A stretch of 64,000 nt of DNA, taken from assembly GCF_000294775.2 (NCBI RefSeq), contig NZ_CP015506.1, positions 5,121,501 to 5,185,500 on the forward strand, read 5' to 3'. The translations under genes and the position numbers were made by a program. The notes beneath the pieces were generated by a model, which was not told the origin of the DNA, did no database searches, and saw only the letters and a list, made by a program, of their open reading frames with translations. This document shows, one piece after another, positions 1-8,674 of the stretch (position 1 is its first letter; each line of letters starts with the position of its first letter). Origin of the DNA: Cytobacillus oceanisediminis 2691 (lineage in GTDB: Bacteria; Bacillota; Bacilli; Bacillales; Cytobacillaceae).

Positions 1-1481
1 TTCGCTTCGAAGATGATAAGGTTTTGGCGACGGTCCAGGATGTGACTCCCGCAAAGGTTGAACTTAATCTTGAGTTCATTCATTTGAGCGAGTGTTCCTG
101 TCCGGCTGAAGGTTTTTGCCGCCATCAGACTGCGGTATTTCTGCAGCTTCTTTCCAAAGCCAAAAGTGTGTCCATGTGGATTGAAGAGTGGAGGAAGCCG
201 ATAAAGGAAAAGCAGACAGCCAAGAATTGGGGGCTTCAAAGAGCGAAGGATCTTTTGAAATCCTCCGGTCAGATGAAGACAGGTTACGACGGCTGGGTTG
301 CCGGATTCGAGGAAAGCTTTACCGAGCTGCTGGAAAAACAGGGAGAGCCTCGTCCCTATGTACTCCCTGAGCTTTTCCATGTTTATCTGCGGCGCATGAA
401 AGCGGGAGCACCGGTTGAACAGGAATGGAAGCTGCTGTATCTGCTTGTCGGCTATGTCTTTTCTTTTAAAAAGCTAATGGCGCTGAGCAGGAAGTACGGC
501 CATGGCGAAGAATTGATTGACCGTTATTACCGCCATCTCTATCAGTCCCTGATGGAAGATTCGGTTGAGATAATGAACAAACTGTCGGTGCACTCCCTTC
601 CCTTCGCTTTCGATCAATATATTGAAAAACTGAAAGATGATTCCGCCGGGCTGATCACCGGTTCTTTTGGGTTGGATTATGAGCGGGCCCATTTATATCG
701 GCTGTTATGGACACATTTTTTTAAAAAGAAAGAATGGCGTGAAGCGGAGATCCAGAAGCTGGAATCCTCCATCAAAGAGGAATCGCCCAGCCTTCCGTCT
801 GTGACAGGCTATGTGCATCTTCATATCCTTGAACGTAATGATGAACAGGCACTCAGTGTTTTAAATGTGCCAAATCATTTAATGACTCCTTACATGCTTT
901 ACTGGATCGATTATTTTTCAGCCAATAAGGACTGGAATCGGATGGGTCCTTATGCAGAAGCATTTATCCATAAATTACGGGATTACTTGAAACAATCTGA
1001 TGACTATTATGCCTGCATGGATTTTACCAGGATGGCCATCAAGGCTATTTCTCCGTATTGCCTGGAAAGCAGCAAAATGGATTTATACGAGAAAGCCTTG
1101 ATGGAAACGCTGCCGTACAGCTACAGCGACTATGAATACCTCCTTTTTGAAAAAGGCGAATTCATAAAGTGGGCCGATCTGCAGGCGTTTATTGGCTTTG
1201 ATATTGATTCTTTAGGCAAGGACCGGATCAGGGAAATCAGCAAAAAGGAACCCTCCATACTCCTGCCGCTCTATCACCAGGCCATCACTGCCCATATCAA
1301 TATGAAAAACAGGGATCATTACCGCGAGGCTGTCCGGAAAATGAAAAAGCTTCGCACGCTGTACAATAAGCTGAAACGCCAGGAAGACTGGCAGCTTTTT
1401 CTTGAATTGCTGCTTGAAAAAACGAAACGTCTCCGCGCCTTTCAGGAAGAATGCAAAAGGGGTAAGCTAATCGATGCTTAA
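1..1481 (+). CDS. ywqB: SWIM zinc-finger protein, 5'-truncated by window edge
   Basis: The reading frame is open from the first bases, so the true start lies upstream and only the C-terminal part (about 490 residues) is present; a TTG at 24 is not a convincing start. Near the visible N-terminus is a SWIM-type zinc ligand set, CSC followed by CRHQ (C-x-C...C-x-H). The rest is helical and charged, without another recognisable domain. It overlaps the next gene, an SNF2 helicase, by 8 bp, which implies translational coupling. The same SWIM/SNF2 pair is ywqB-ywqA in B. subtilis. SWIM domains are thought to bind nucleic acid or protein, so a helicase-partner role is inferred, not shown. Confidence is high for the family and moderate for the symbol. 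Confidence 0.85.
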   Translation, partial: RFEDDKVLATVQDVTPAKVELNLEFIHLSECSCPAEGFCRHQTAVFLQLLSKAKSVSMWIEEWRKPIKEKQTAKNWGLQRAKDLLKSSGQMKTGYDGWVAGFEESFTELLEKQGEPRPYVLPELFHVYLRRMKAGAPVEQEWKLLYLLVGYVFSFKKLMALSRKYGHGEELIDRYYRHLYQSLMEDSVEIMNKLSVHSLPFAFDQYIEKLKDDSAGLITGSFGLDYERAHLYRLLWTHFFKKKEWREAEIQKLESSIKEESPSLPSVTGYVHLHILERNDEQALSVLNVPNHLMTPYMLYWIDYFSANKDWNRMGPYAEAFIHKLRDYLKQSDDYYACMDFTRMAIKAISPYCLESSKMDLYEKALMETLPYSYSDYEYLLFEKGEFIKWADLQAFIGFDIDSLGKDRIREISKKEPSILLPLYHQAITAHINMKNRDHYREAVRKMKKLRTLYNKLKRQEDWQLFLELLLEKTKRLRAFQEECKRGKLIDA

Positions 1482-4293
1482 AACGAGATTTCTCCATGTG
1501 AAAGTGAAACCAATAAACAATGACCGCTACCTGATTTTTGCCGTCAATGAAGAAGGCCGCCTCCTGTCCCCAAAAGAATGGAAGCCGCTTCTTTTTAACC
1601 ATCACAGAGAAAGTTTCTTTGGAACAATGCTTGATGCTGTTGATGCGGACGGAATCAAAGGGATCTCTGTAAGCGGCTGGCAGCTCGTTACCCTGTTTGC
1701 GGCTGAGCAGTTCAACCGTTTGATTGATTGGAGCTGGGATGAAACTGCCGAAATCCTGCTGGCTTCCTCTCATGCTCTTTACGATTCGATCGTGGAAAAA
1801 GAATGGATGCCGGATTTCGCCGCCTGGGAACAGGATCAATTCCGCTGGGCACTGCCGGAAAGTGTGGTTACCGAATTCGGCACAAACTTTTGGGACCAGG
1901 CTGTAGAAGGCTCACCTGTCAGGGAGTTTATCGGAGATTTATTTCACTGCTCCCTTGATGGCTATATGAATCAGAATCAGGAAGCGAAAGCACAGTTCGG
2001 TGAAAAGCTTGAAGCATTGCGGAGTGAGCACCTCTCACCAAAGGATCTTGCTGCTTATTTTGATGAAGAAAGCTGGCAGGAATGGATCGGGGTTAAATCA
2101 AATGAAGCTCCTTTTTCGATTGGACTTAAGCTGGAAGAGCCCGGGGATATTGATTCCAGCTGGGATCTGGCGATATTCCTCCGCGGAAAAAATAATTCTG
2201 ATGTCTTTGTCGACTTCAAGGACTATTCGAACTATCCCCACGACTGGCATGATTTTGAAGATTCTATTGACAAAGAGATCGAGCGCTGGCTTGAGCTATT
2301 CCCATGGCTTGAAGGCAAGCCTGGAATGATCTCCACTTCACTGACTGAAGATGACGCCTGGACCTTTCTCACTGAAGCGAGCGAAACCCTGCTGGCACTT
2401 GGCGTGGAAATCCTGCTTCCTTCGTGGTGGCAGGCTATGAAAAATGCAAGCCTAAAGGTCAAAGCAAAAGTGAAAGGAACCGGGAGCCACCGTCCTTCGT
2501 TTGTCGGGCTTCAGTCCATGCTTGATTATGATTGGCGCTTCAGCATGAATGGCGTTGATTTAACAGAGGATGAATTCCGGGGTATGGTTGAGGAAAAAAG
2601 AAGGCTTGTCTACATTCGCGGCCGCTGGATCAAGCTGGATCCCCATTTTGTCCGCCATATTCAGGATTTAATGAAGAAAGCGGAAAAAGAAGGATTGCAT
2701 GTCCGTGACTTGATAGAACAGGAGCTTATGGCTGACGAGAGCACGCAGGAAGACGAGCTGGATAATCCTAAGGCTTTTGCCCGCATTCAGATCGAGCTTA
2801 ACCGCCAATGGAAACAGATGGTGAAGCAGCTTCGCGATATCAAAAGTCTTCCGCTTGAAGAGGTCCCTGCAAGCTTCAAGGGTGATCTTCGCCCTTATCA
2901 GAAGCTCGGCATGAGCTGGCTGCTGTTTCTGCGCCGATATGGTTTTGGCGCCATTCTGGCAGATGATATGGGGCTTGGAAAAACGATTCAGCTGATCTCT
3001 TATCTGTTAAAGGTAAAGAAAGAGGAAGACAGCGGCCCATCGCTTATCGTCTGCCCTACATCTGTCCTCGGCAACTGGCAGAAGGAAATCGAGCGCTTTG
3101 CACCTGGCATGAATGTTTATCTCCATTACGGTTCAAATCGTCTGAAGGGTGAAAGCTTTTCTGAAAAAGTAATGGAGTCTGATATTGTGCTGACCTCCTA
3201 TGGACTAACCCATATGGATCTGGAGGATTTTGAAACCATCGAGTGGAGCTCCATTTCAATTGATGAAGCTCAAAATATTAAAAATGCCCAGACAAAGCAA
3301 TCGCGGGCTGTCCGAAAGTTAAAAGGCAAGCACCATATTGCCCTCACCGGCACGCCCATGGAAAACCGGCTGACCGAGCTCTGGTCCATTTTTGACTTTA
3401 CGAACCATGGCTATCTCGGCAGCCTCGGGCAGTTTCAGAAGCGCTATGTACTGCCGATTGAAAAGGATGATGACAAGGATAAAGTCAGGCAGCTGCAGGC
3501 ATATATCCGTCCCTTCCTCCTCCGCCGCACGAAGAAGGATGAGGATGTGGCCTTGAACCTGCCTGATAAGCTTGAGCAGAAGGAATATTGTCCTCTTACT
3601 GCTGAGCAGGCCTCGCTATACGAGCAGCTTGTCCAGGATACATTCGCACAGATCGAAAAGCTGTCCGGGTTTGAGCGTAAAGGTCTGATCCTGCAGTTAT
3701 TAAGCCGCTTAAAGCAGCTGTGCAACCACCCGGCCCTTTATTTAAAAGAGGAGAAGCCTAAGCATGTCCTTGAACGTTCTGTAAAGCTTGAAAAGTTAAG
3801 CGAGCTTGTCAGTGCTGTACATGAGCAGGGAGAAAGCTGCCTGATTTTTACCCAGTATATTGAAATGGGGAACATGATCGCCCGCTTGCTGAAAAAACAA
3901 TTCGGATTCGACGTTCCATTTTTAAACGGCAGCGTGCCAAAGCAGGAACGGGACAATATGATCAGCCGTTTTCAAGATCATGAATTCCCGGTTTTCCTGC
4001 TGTCGCTTAAAGCTGGCGGAACCGGTTTGAATCTGACGGCAGCAAACCATGTCATCCATTATGACCGCTGGTGGAATCCCGCCGTCGAAAACCAGGCAAC
4101 CGACCGCGCATACCGAATTGGGCAAAAACGCTTTGTTCATGTCCATAAAATGATTGCCACCGGGACGCTCGAAGAGAAGATTGATGCCATGCTCGAAAAA
4201 AAACAGTCCCTTAATGATCAAATTATTACGAGCGAGAATTGGATTACCGAGCTTTCAACAGATGAGCTGAGAGATCTGGTTCACCTGACATAA
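1474..4293 (+). CDS. ywqA: SNF2-family DEAD/DEAH helicase, RapA/HepA-like
   Basis: A 939-residue protein with a long N-terminal bacterial SNF2-associated region (about 1-450) and a two-lobed SNF2 ATPase. Walker A is DDMGLGKT near residue 497, motif II is DEAQ near 597, the SNF2 motif ALTGTPMENR follows, and motif VI is seen as TDRAYRIGQ near 877. These proteins are ATP-driven translocases on double-stranded DNA; the bacterial branch includes RNA-polymerase recycling factors such as RapA. It starts inside the end of the SWIM gene and is followed by a strong terminator, so the two form an operon. All ATPase motifs look intact. The function in Bacillus is not well established. Confidence 0.93.
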   Translation: MLKTRFLHVKVKPINNDRYLIFAVNEEGRLLSPKEWKPLLFNHHRESFFGTMLDAVDADGIKGISVSGWQLVTLFAAEQFNRLIDWSWDETAEILLASSHALYDSIVEKEWMPDFAAWEQDQFRWALPESVVTEFGTNFWDQAVEGSPVREFIGDLFHCSLDGYMNQNQEAKAQFGEKLEALRSEHLSPKDLAAYFDEESWQEWIGVKSNEAPFSIGLKLEEPGDIDSSWDLAIFLRGKNNSDVFVDFKDYSNYPHDWHDFEDSIDKEIERWLELFPWLEGKPGMISTSLTEDDAWTFLTEASETLLALGVEILLPSWWQAMKNASLKVKAKVKGTGSHRPSFVGLQSMLDYDWRFSMNGVDLTEDEFRGMVEEKRRLVYIRGRWIKLDPHFVRHIQDLMKKAEKEGLHVRDLIEQELMADESTQEDELDNPKAFARIQIELNRQWKQMVKQLRDIKSLPLEEVPASFKGDLRPYQKLGMSWLLFLRRYGFGAILADDMGLGKTIQLISYLLKVKKEEDSGPSLIVCPTSVLGNWQKEIERFAPGMNVYLHYGSNRLKGESFSEKVMESDIVLTSYGLTHMDLEDFETIEWSSISIDEAQNIKNAQTKQSRAVRKLKGKHHIALTGTPMENRLTELWSIFDFTNHGYLGSLGQFQKRYVLPIEKDDDKDKVRQLQAYIRPFLLRRTKKDEDVALNLPDKLEQKEYCPLTAEQASLYEQLVQDTFAQIEKLSGFERKGLILQLLSRLKQLCNHPALYLKEEKPKHVLERSVKLEKLSELVSAVHEQGESCLIFTQYIEMGNMIARLLKKQFGFDVPFLNGSVPKQERDNMISRFQDHEFPVFLLSLKAGGTGLNLTAANHVIHYDRWWNPAVENQATDRAYRIGQKRFVHVHKMIATGTLEEKIDAMLEKKQSLNDQIITSENWITELSTDELRDLVHLT

Positions 4294-4300
4294 ATTTTGT

Positions 4301-4687
4301 TCAGTCTTCAAGTCCTTGATATGCATAAAGGCTTGAAGGCTGTTTTTTTATTATCGCATATTCAGGCTTGTTAGGCTTTTGAGTCAGAAAAGTTACTTTG
4401 CTGCCTTCTTTAATAATGAAACAGGATAGCAGCTGGTATGTAGGATTCTTGTTCCCGGCGTTTATTGCCACCTGGCCGAATAAGAAGTTGAATTTGTAGT
4501 GAAGAAAACTTTCCTTATCGTTAAATGTGAGTGAAGTATGGCTTCTAAGAGGAATTCTATGATAGGATTTATTACTCTGCAGCTGAATAAGCTGAAGTGC
4601 ATCAAAGAAGCTTGGCTGATGATTGGTGTTTAATCTTTTATTTGCTGTTTGAAAATACAGGTATCCGGTTTTATCTCCTTTATCCAC
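4301..4687 (-). CDS. hypothetical protein, 128 aa
   Basis: The start is placed at a GTG preceded by a near-perfect Shine-Dalgarno (GAGGAGGTG) with 7 nt spacing; the frame is open further upstream but has no better start. The product is a soluble-looking, basic protein with no signal peptide, no membrane segment and no motif I recognise. It sits at the left edge of the accessory block, convergent to ywqA. The strong ribosome-binding site supports it being a real gene. Function unknown. Confidence 0.55.
   Translation of the reverse strand: MDKGDKTGYLYFQTANKRLNTNHQPSFFDALQLIQLQSNKSYHRIPLRSHTSLTFNDKESFLHYKFNFLFGQVAINAGNKNPTYQLLSCFIIKEGSKVTFLTQKPNKPEYAIIKKQPSSLYAYQGLED
4303..4350. terminator. Rho-independent terminator, probably bidirectional
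   Basis: Inverted repeat (AGTCTTCAAG...CTTGAAGGCT) with T-run GTTTTTTT on the + side, just after ywqA. The 3' end of the convergent gene at 4301-4687 lies within the stem. Confidence 0.8.
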
Positions 4688-4978
4688 TAAATTGCACCTC
4701 CTCTTTATTATTTTCAAAAAGTATATTCGACACATTCTGTGAAAATCCTCCCTGGTTCTTAATGCCCATATGTAATATTTGTTTTCACATGTGGATTTTA
4801 ATTAAAAATGGCATGAATGTTACTCATTTTTAGTTCCTTTTTTAATTAATATGTGACACTATTTTTAACGTGAACTGTCATCAATCAGCTTTTTTGTAAT
4901 ATTTTTTGTCACTTTTACTAAAAAAATTATTAGCGAGTTTCCCTAAGACTTCTCCTATCTTATAGTTATCAATGAATG

Positions 4979-5308
4979 TTATTGGTGGATGAACGAAATG
5001 ATTGCGTTTTCTTGGAACTTAGGAATCGATATCAAGTTATAAGAAAATCGTATTGGTAAAACACCAATACGTATACCATTATTATTACTTCTCTGTTTCC
5101 AATATTCCGATTCAAATTCAGAAGCCGGTTGTAATTCAATATTTTTCATAATATCTCTTTCTAATGCTTATAAATTTTTATTATCCCTAAAATTATCAAG
5201 ACACTTTGCCGTTACTTCTTCAAAGGGCAGTAATGAATTTTCTTTTTTTAAAATCCTAGGTTCCCTACCATAAATTAATGTTTTGATTTTGAAATTTTCA
5301 CAAATCAT
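4979..5308 (-). pseudogene. possible gene remnant with one in-frame stop
   Basis: Starting at an ATG with a good upstream Shine-Dalgarno (AGAGGAGAAAT), the frame runs 46 codons to a TAA. It then continues in the same frame through 62 further codons to a second TAA. The second part could also start on its own at an ATG at 5149 (56 aa). Either this is a 108-residue protein broken by one nonsense mutation or two very small genes. No family recognised. Confidence 0.35.
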
Positions 5309-5621
5309 ATTTCTCCTCTATTTCATTCAAAAACCTCAATGTTTTCTATATGTATGTTAAGTGCTCCAAACATAGCTTTAAGTAACTTATGTAGCCGTCT
5401 TTATAAAATCCACAACTGAGATTAGTAGCAACCTCGTAATATTAGGATTAAAGCGCACTCTTCGTTATACAACTAATTTTGGTTCAAAAGAAAGTTGCAT
5501 GATTGTTTTCTATTAACCCTGTACGAATGAGCTCCTAGTTCGGACTCGGGCTCTAAGTTTTTAATCAAGTCCATAATTATATGTAAAAGTTAAACAATAA
5601 TTTTCATCTCAAAAATCTAAA

Positions 5622-5653
5622 TAAAAAGGCCCAGCGGCCTGCTGCGCCTTTTT
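5622..5653 (-). terminator. Rho-independent terminator after GntR gene
   Basis: Stem pairing AAAAAGGC with GCCTTTTT around a GC-rich centre, with a T-run on the minus strand, 36 bp beyond the GntR-family stop codon. Confidence 0.75.
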
Positions 5654-5688
5654 ACTACTTTACTTAAGTACGAGTAGTTTATAGGAAC

Positions 5689-6093
5689 TTACTTTTTACT
5701 GATATTTTCATTTACGAAAGCCTTTATTTCTTCAAGTGTCATTCCAAGATAAAGAGCTTCCAAAACCATTTTTTTCAATTCTCTTTTTATAAAGCATTTG
5801 CGATTATTACCAATTGCTTCAGGGACTAAAAGTACAAAGTTTCCTTTTCCCTTAATACTAATTAAATATCCCTGATCTTCTAAATCTTTGTATGCCTTTT
5901 GTATTGTATTTGGATTTATACCTATATGACTTGCTAATGACCTTATTGAAGGTAATTTCTCACCAGGCAAGAAAAAATTATTAATTATTTTGCCTTTTAT
6001 ATCTTCTGATATATTCTTATAAAGCGGGGCATTAGTATTAAGATTTATATTAAACAGCTTACCTTCAAGAATACTAATTGACGTCTTCTTCAT
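5689..6093 (-). CDS. GntR-family (YtrA-type) transcriptional regulator
   Basis: A short (134 aa) GntR regulator: a winged helix-turn-helix at about residues 25-90 (PLYKNISEDIKGKI, LPSIRSLASHIGINPNTIQKA) and a roughly 40-residue helical tail, the YtrA-subfamily layout. YtrA-type regulators usually repress their own transporter operon. Here the partner is a lone substrate-binding lipoprotein without ABC permease or ATPase genes. The ATG at 6093 overlaps the upstream gene by 20 bp and has no clear Shine-Dalgarno. A near-cognate start around residue 13 (CTG after GAAGG) would match family N-termini better, so the start is uncertain. Confidence 0.8.
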   Translation of the reverse strand: MKKTSISILEGKLFNINLNTNAPLYKNISEDIKGKIINNFFLPGEKLPSIRSLASHIGINPNTIQKAYKDLEDQGYLISIKGKGNFVLLVPEAIGNNRKCFIKRELKKMVLEALYLGMTLEEIKAFVNENISKK

Positions 6094-7303
6094 AAGCAGT
6101 TAAAAGGGAATCAATTGTATCTTTGCCATTAAGGTACTCGGTAAAAAACTTTGCCCCTGCAGATTCAACCTTTAAATACTCATCGGCTTCAATACTTGGC
6201 TTTGTTAATAATGCTCCTCCCTGGTCATAAATTGGAGAGAAATCATGCCCATACTTTTTTATTAAAGTTTCTTTTACCCCTGTATCCCAGTATGTTGGTA
6301 ACAAAGATCCCTCCATTAGGTAATTAGCAAACTCTTCGCCTTGGATATAATTAAGAAAGTCGGTTGCTGCCTCCTCACTCTTACTATTAGTGGATAGCGC
6401 GAACAAACTATCTGAATACGCTAACCCTCCATCAATTTCCTGGAATACGGGCATTTGAACAATACCAATATCGAGGTTGTTATCCCCAAATTGATTAAAT
6501 AATTCCTTATCCATAATAGATGCTACAGGCATCACTGACATTGCAACATCACCTTTTAAGAACTCTTTCAAATTTGCCTTTTTATTATCCATATATATTT
6601 TTGTAAACAAAGACCAGTATTTTTTATTCATTTCATTGTTAACTTGAATACTGTTATTCACCTTTTCTATGCTATATATAGGCCTAGTTAATATCTGATA
6701 TAAATAATAAAATTCTTCATCAGAGTCAGGAACTCCCAGAGCCAGCCCCTTGTATTTAGAATTTTGTTGTAATTTCACACTCAAATCATATAAATCCTCC
6801 CAACTCATACTGTTTTTTGGCTCTTCTATTTTTGATTTAGCAAAAATTTCTTTGTTGTATGCTAACACATAACTATTAAATGTAGGAGTAACCGCATAAA
6901 TTTCTCCTTTGCCTGCTTCTTCTATTGGCATGCGTATAGCAGGCGCAAAATTATATAATGCTTTTTTATCTAGTTTTCCATTTAGACTTTGGATAGTGCC
7001 TGTTTCAACCAATCCAGCCAAATATTCAGGTGGAAATCCAAATACCAGATCAACATCATTATTTTCGTTTATATATTTTGCAATAATATTATCTAGCTCT
7101 TCCCAATGTTCTCCAACTTTTTCCACACTATCTAGTATGGGTTTAATTTCTATTTGAGTATTTTTTTTATACTGATTATTAAACACCTGTTCTAGTATTT
7201 CTCCCTGCTCTGGAGATACAACTGCAATTGTAATAGATTTAGATTCGCTGCAACCAGATATCAAAATTACAAGTAAAGCTAATAATAAGGATATTCTTCT
7301 CAA
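6074..7303 (-). CDS. extracellular solute-binding lipoprotein (family 1 type)
   Basis: A 409-residue protein with a TTG start (AAAGGA upstream), a signal peptide and a lipobox ISGC with lipidated Cys18. It is therefore anchored on the outer face of the membrane. The sequence has the features of family 1 (sugar-type) substrate-binding proteins of ABC importers: two-lobed length, AVTPTFNSYVLAYNKEIF in the middle and repeated aromatic ligand-side positions. No permease or ATPase gene is nearby; the only cotranscribed gene is the GntR regulator. It may feed a remote transporter or act as a sensor. The ligand cannot be predicted. Confidence 0.82.
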   Translation of the reverse strand: MRRISLLLALLVILISGCSESKSITIAVVSPEQGEILEQVFNNQYKKNTQIEIKPILDSVEKVGEHWEELDNIIAKYINENNDVDLVFGFPPEYLAGLVETGTIQSLNGKLDKKALYNFAPAIRMPIEEAGKGEIYAVTPTFNSYVLAYNKEIFAKSKIEEPKNSMSWEDLYDLSVKLQQNSKYKGLALGVPDSDEEFYYLYQILTRPIYSIEKVNNSIQVNNEMNKKYWSLFTKIYMDNKKANLKEFLKGDVAMSVMPVASIMDKELFNQFGDNNLDIGIVQMPVFQEIDGGLAYSDSLFALSTNSKSEEAATDFLNYIQGEEFANYLMEGSLLPTYWDTGVKETLIKKYGHDFSPIYDQGGALLTKPSIEADEYLKVESAGAKFFTEYLNGKDTIDSLLTAYEEDVN

Positions 7304-7413
7304 TATACACAGTCCTTTCTTCCTATTTTTTATAAATATGTATATTTTTTACAATTAAACCCAAAAAAATGATAACCTATTCCTGTAACTGTTAAATACT
7401 GGAGGGATTAAAC

Positions 7414-8055
7414 TTGGATTCACGGTACATAGTAACTTTCTCACAAAATAAAAGTTATTCAAATCTACTAGAATTAGCCTTCAAGCAACATCGCATTCAA
7501 TTATTAGAAGTTAGTGATGTTACCGAACTATTGGAATTTATAGAAGATGATTATTGCTTAGCAGTTCTTTATGACGGTTACTTTAAAGATTCCATTCAAG
7601 AATTATTAAGCATGGAGATACATAAACCCATAATTTTATTTTCAAGTCTTCTAAAAAGTATAAATCAATATTTATCATTTCAAGATAGTATTATTAGTAT
7701 CAGCGAACCCATGTTAGATGCCGTAAAAAACTTCTCTAAACAAGAAGCTGCCGATCAATATGTGCTCGATAAAGATGTGGTCTTTTCTATAGAAAATCAC
7801 TGTATTAACAATAAAGAAGAATACTTTAACTTAACCAATTTAGAATTTAGACTTCTATATACTCTTTTAAAGAACCGAGGAAAATTTCTAAGTGTTGATA
7901 ATTTACTAAGTAAACTTGATTTGATGACCCCCTCATCTTTATATGTATGTATAAAGAAGCTTAGAGAAAAGATTGAAAAGGATTCTACCAATCCTTCCCT
8001 ACTAATCTATCATAAAAACAAAGGTTACACTTTAAATATTCTAAATATTAACTAA
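7414..8055 (+). CDS. orphan OmpR-type winged-helix protein with atypical receiver
   Basis: 213 residues with a TTG start behind GGAGGGATTAAAC. Residues 1-105 look like a degenerate receiver: a candidate phospho-acceptor Asp54 (VLYDGYF) is present, but the acidic pair expected after the first strand is replaced by TFSQNK. Residues 130-210 form an OmpR/PhoB winged helix (LTNLEFRLLYTLLKNRGKFLS, then the ICIKKLREKI recognition region and the GYTL wing). No sensor kinase is adjacent. It is divergent from the lipoprotein gene and directly upstream of a secreted protein, so it may control either. Phosphorylation-independent control is an inference from the missing acidic pocket. Confidence 0.72.
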   Translation: MDSRYIVTFSQNKSYSNLLELAFKQHRIQLLEVSDVTELLEFIEDDYCLAVLYDGYFKDSIQELLSMEIHKPIILFSSLLKSINQYLSFQDSIISISEPMLDAVKNFSKQEAADQYVLDKDVVFSIENHCINNKEEYFNLTNLEFRLLYTLLKNRGKFLSVDNLLSKLDLMTPSSLYVCIKKLREKIEKDSTNPSLLIYHKNKGYTLNILNIN

Positions 8056-8238
8056 AATTAAGATTCGAATAGATTTTAATTAAGAACATCTAGGTTAAAA
8101 CCGTTTTAAAGCAATTCTTAATCGTTTTGAAATTTAGAGTTACTAGTATTAACAAAAATTAATGGAATTCTTAATTTTATAATATTTATAATTTTTTTAT
8201 TTTTTAATAATATTAACCTATAAAACGGAGGTGATTAT
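8056..8238 (+). promoter_or_regulatory. AT-rich leader with direct and inverted repeats
   Basis: Upstream of the secreted-protein gene, ATTCTTAAT occurs twice about 53 bp apart (five helical turns). The second copy is part of an inverted repeat (AAAATTAA...TTAATTTT). Direct repeats at helical spacing are typical of OmpR-type binding sites, which makes this a candidate operator for the neighbouring winged-helix protein. Confidence 0.35.
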
Positions 8239-8625
8239 ATGAAGAAGAAGATGAAATCATTAATATTAACAGGAGCTTTAGCAGCTTGCTTAGCTGCCAC
8301 CCCGAATTTTGCATCTGCTGATTCACCATACAACACGCAGTTGGGACCACTTCAATCCAAGTACATTGCTGAAGAGGTAATCTGGGCCGATGCATCAATA
8401 CGAGGAAATCAACAACCAGTATACTCCGGAGGTCGCTGTGGTGTAGAATACCGAGTTGTTAACTCTGGTGGAGCTACAGTTGATTTTGGACAAAGATATG
8501 GTGTTGGGGAGTTTACGCTTAGTCTGGATTTAAACAGTACTGGAGCAAAGCTTCGATTAAAAGCTAAGAACTTATACGCTGATCTTGTAAATACTGTTAA
8601 GATTTGGGGTACTTGGCTAGATTAA
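8239..8625 (+). CDS. small secreted protein of unknown function
   Basis: 128 residues with an ideal ribosome-binding site (GGAGGTGATTAT-ATG). A classical Sec signal peptide ends near ASA-DS (about residue 28), leaving a mature chain of about 100 residues with one Cys (GGRCGVEYR) and many polar, Gly- and Ser-rich beta-type segments. No lipobox, membrane anchor or catalytic motif. The gene lies between an orphan regulator and a CPBP membrane protease, an arrangement seen with bacteriocins and their immunity proteins. However, the sequence does not show lactococcin-972, lantibiotic or double-glycine features. A secreted toxin or signal is possible but unproven. Confidence 0.75.
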   Translation: MKKKMKSLILTGALAACLAATPNFASADSPYNTQLGPLQSKYIAEEVIWADASIRGNQQPVYSGGRCGVEYRVVNSGGATVDFGQRYGVGEFTLSLDLNSTGAKLRLKAKNLYADLVNTVKIWGTWLD

Positions 8626-8628
8626 AAT

Positions 8629-8674
8629 AAAAGCCAGTGACTTTATTTTATAATAAGGTCACTGGCTTTTTTTA
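8629..8674. terminator. bidirectional Rho-independent terminator
   Basis: Perfect 12-bp-class stem (AAAGCCAGTGAC / GTCACTGGCTTT) flanked by A- and T-runs. It separates the convergent secreted-protein and CPBP genes. Confidence 0.92.

Larger units (their letters stand above)
4688..5688. other. intergenic, AT-rich, with one decayed reading frame
   Basis: About 1 kb without an intact gene. The only coding-like signal is a minus-strand frame at 4979-5308 broken by one stop (listed separately). The rest is AT-rich with no RNA gene or repeat that I can recognise, except the terminator at 5622-5653. Confidence 0.6.

Noticed and set aside
1297-1839. 180-codon minus-strand frame
   Set aside because: Antisense to ywqB/ywqA with no start signal or family match.
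8239-8625. Lactococcin-972-type bacteriocin
   Set aside because: The GGTW/Y and His-rich pattern of that family is missing, although the gene context is similar.
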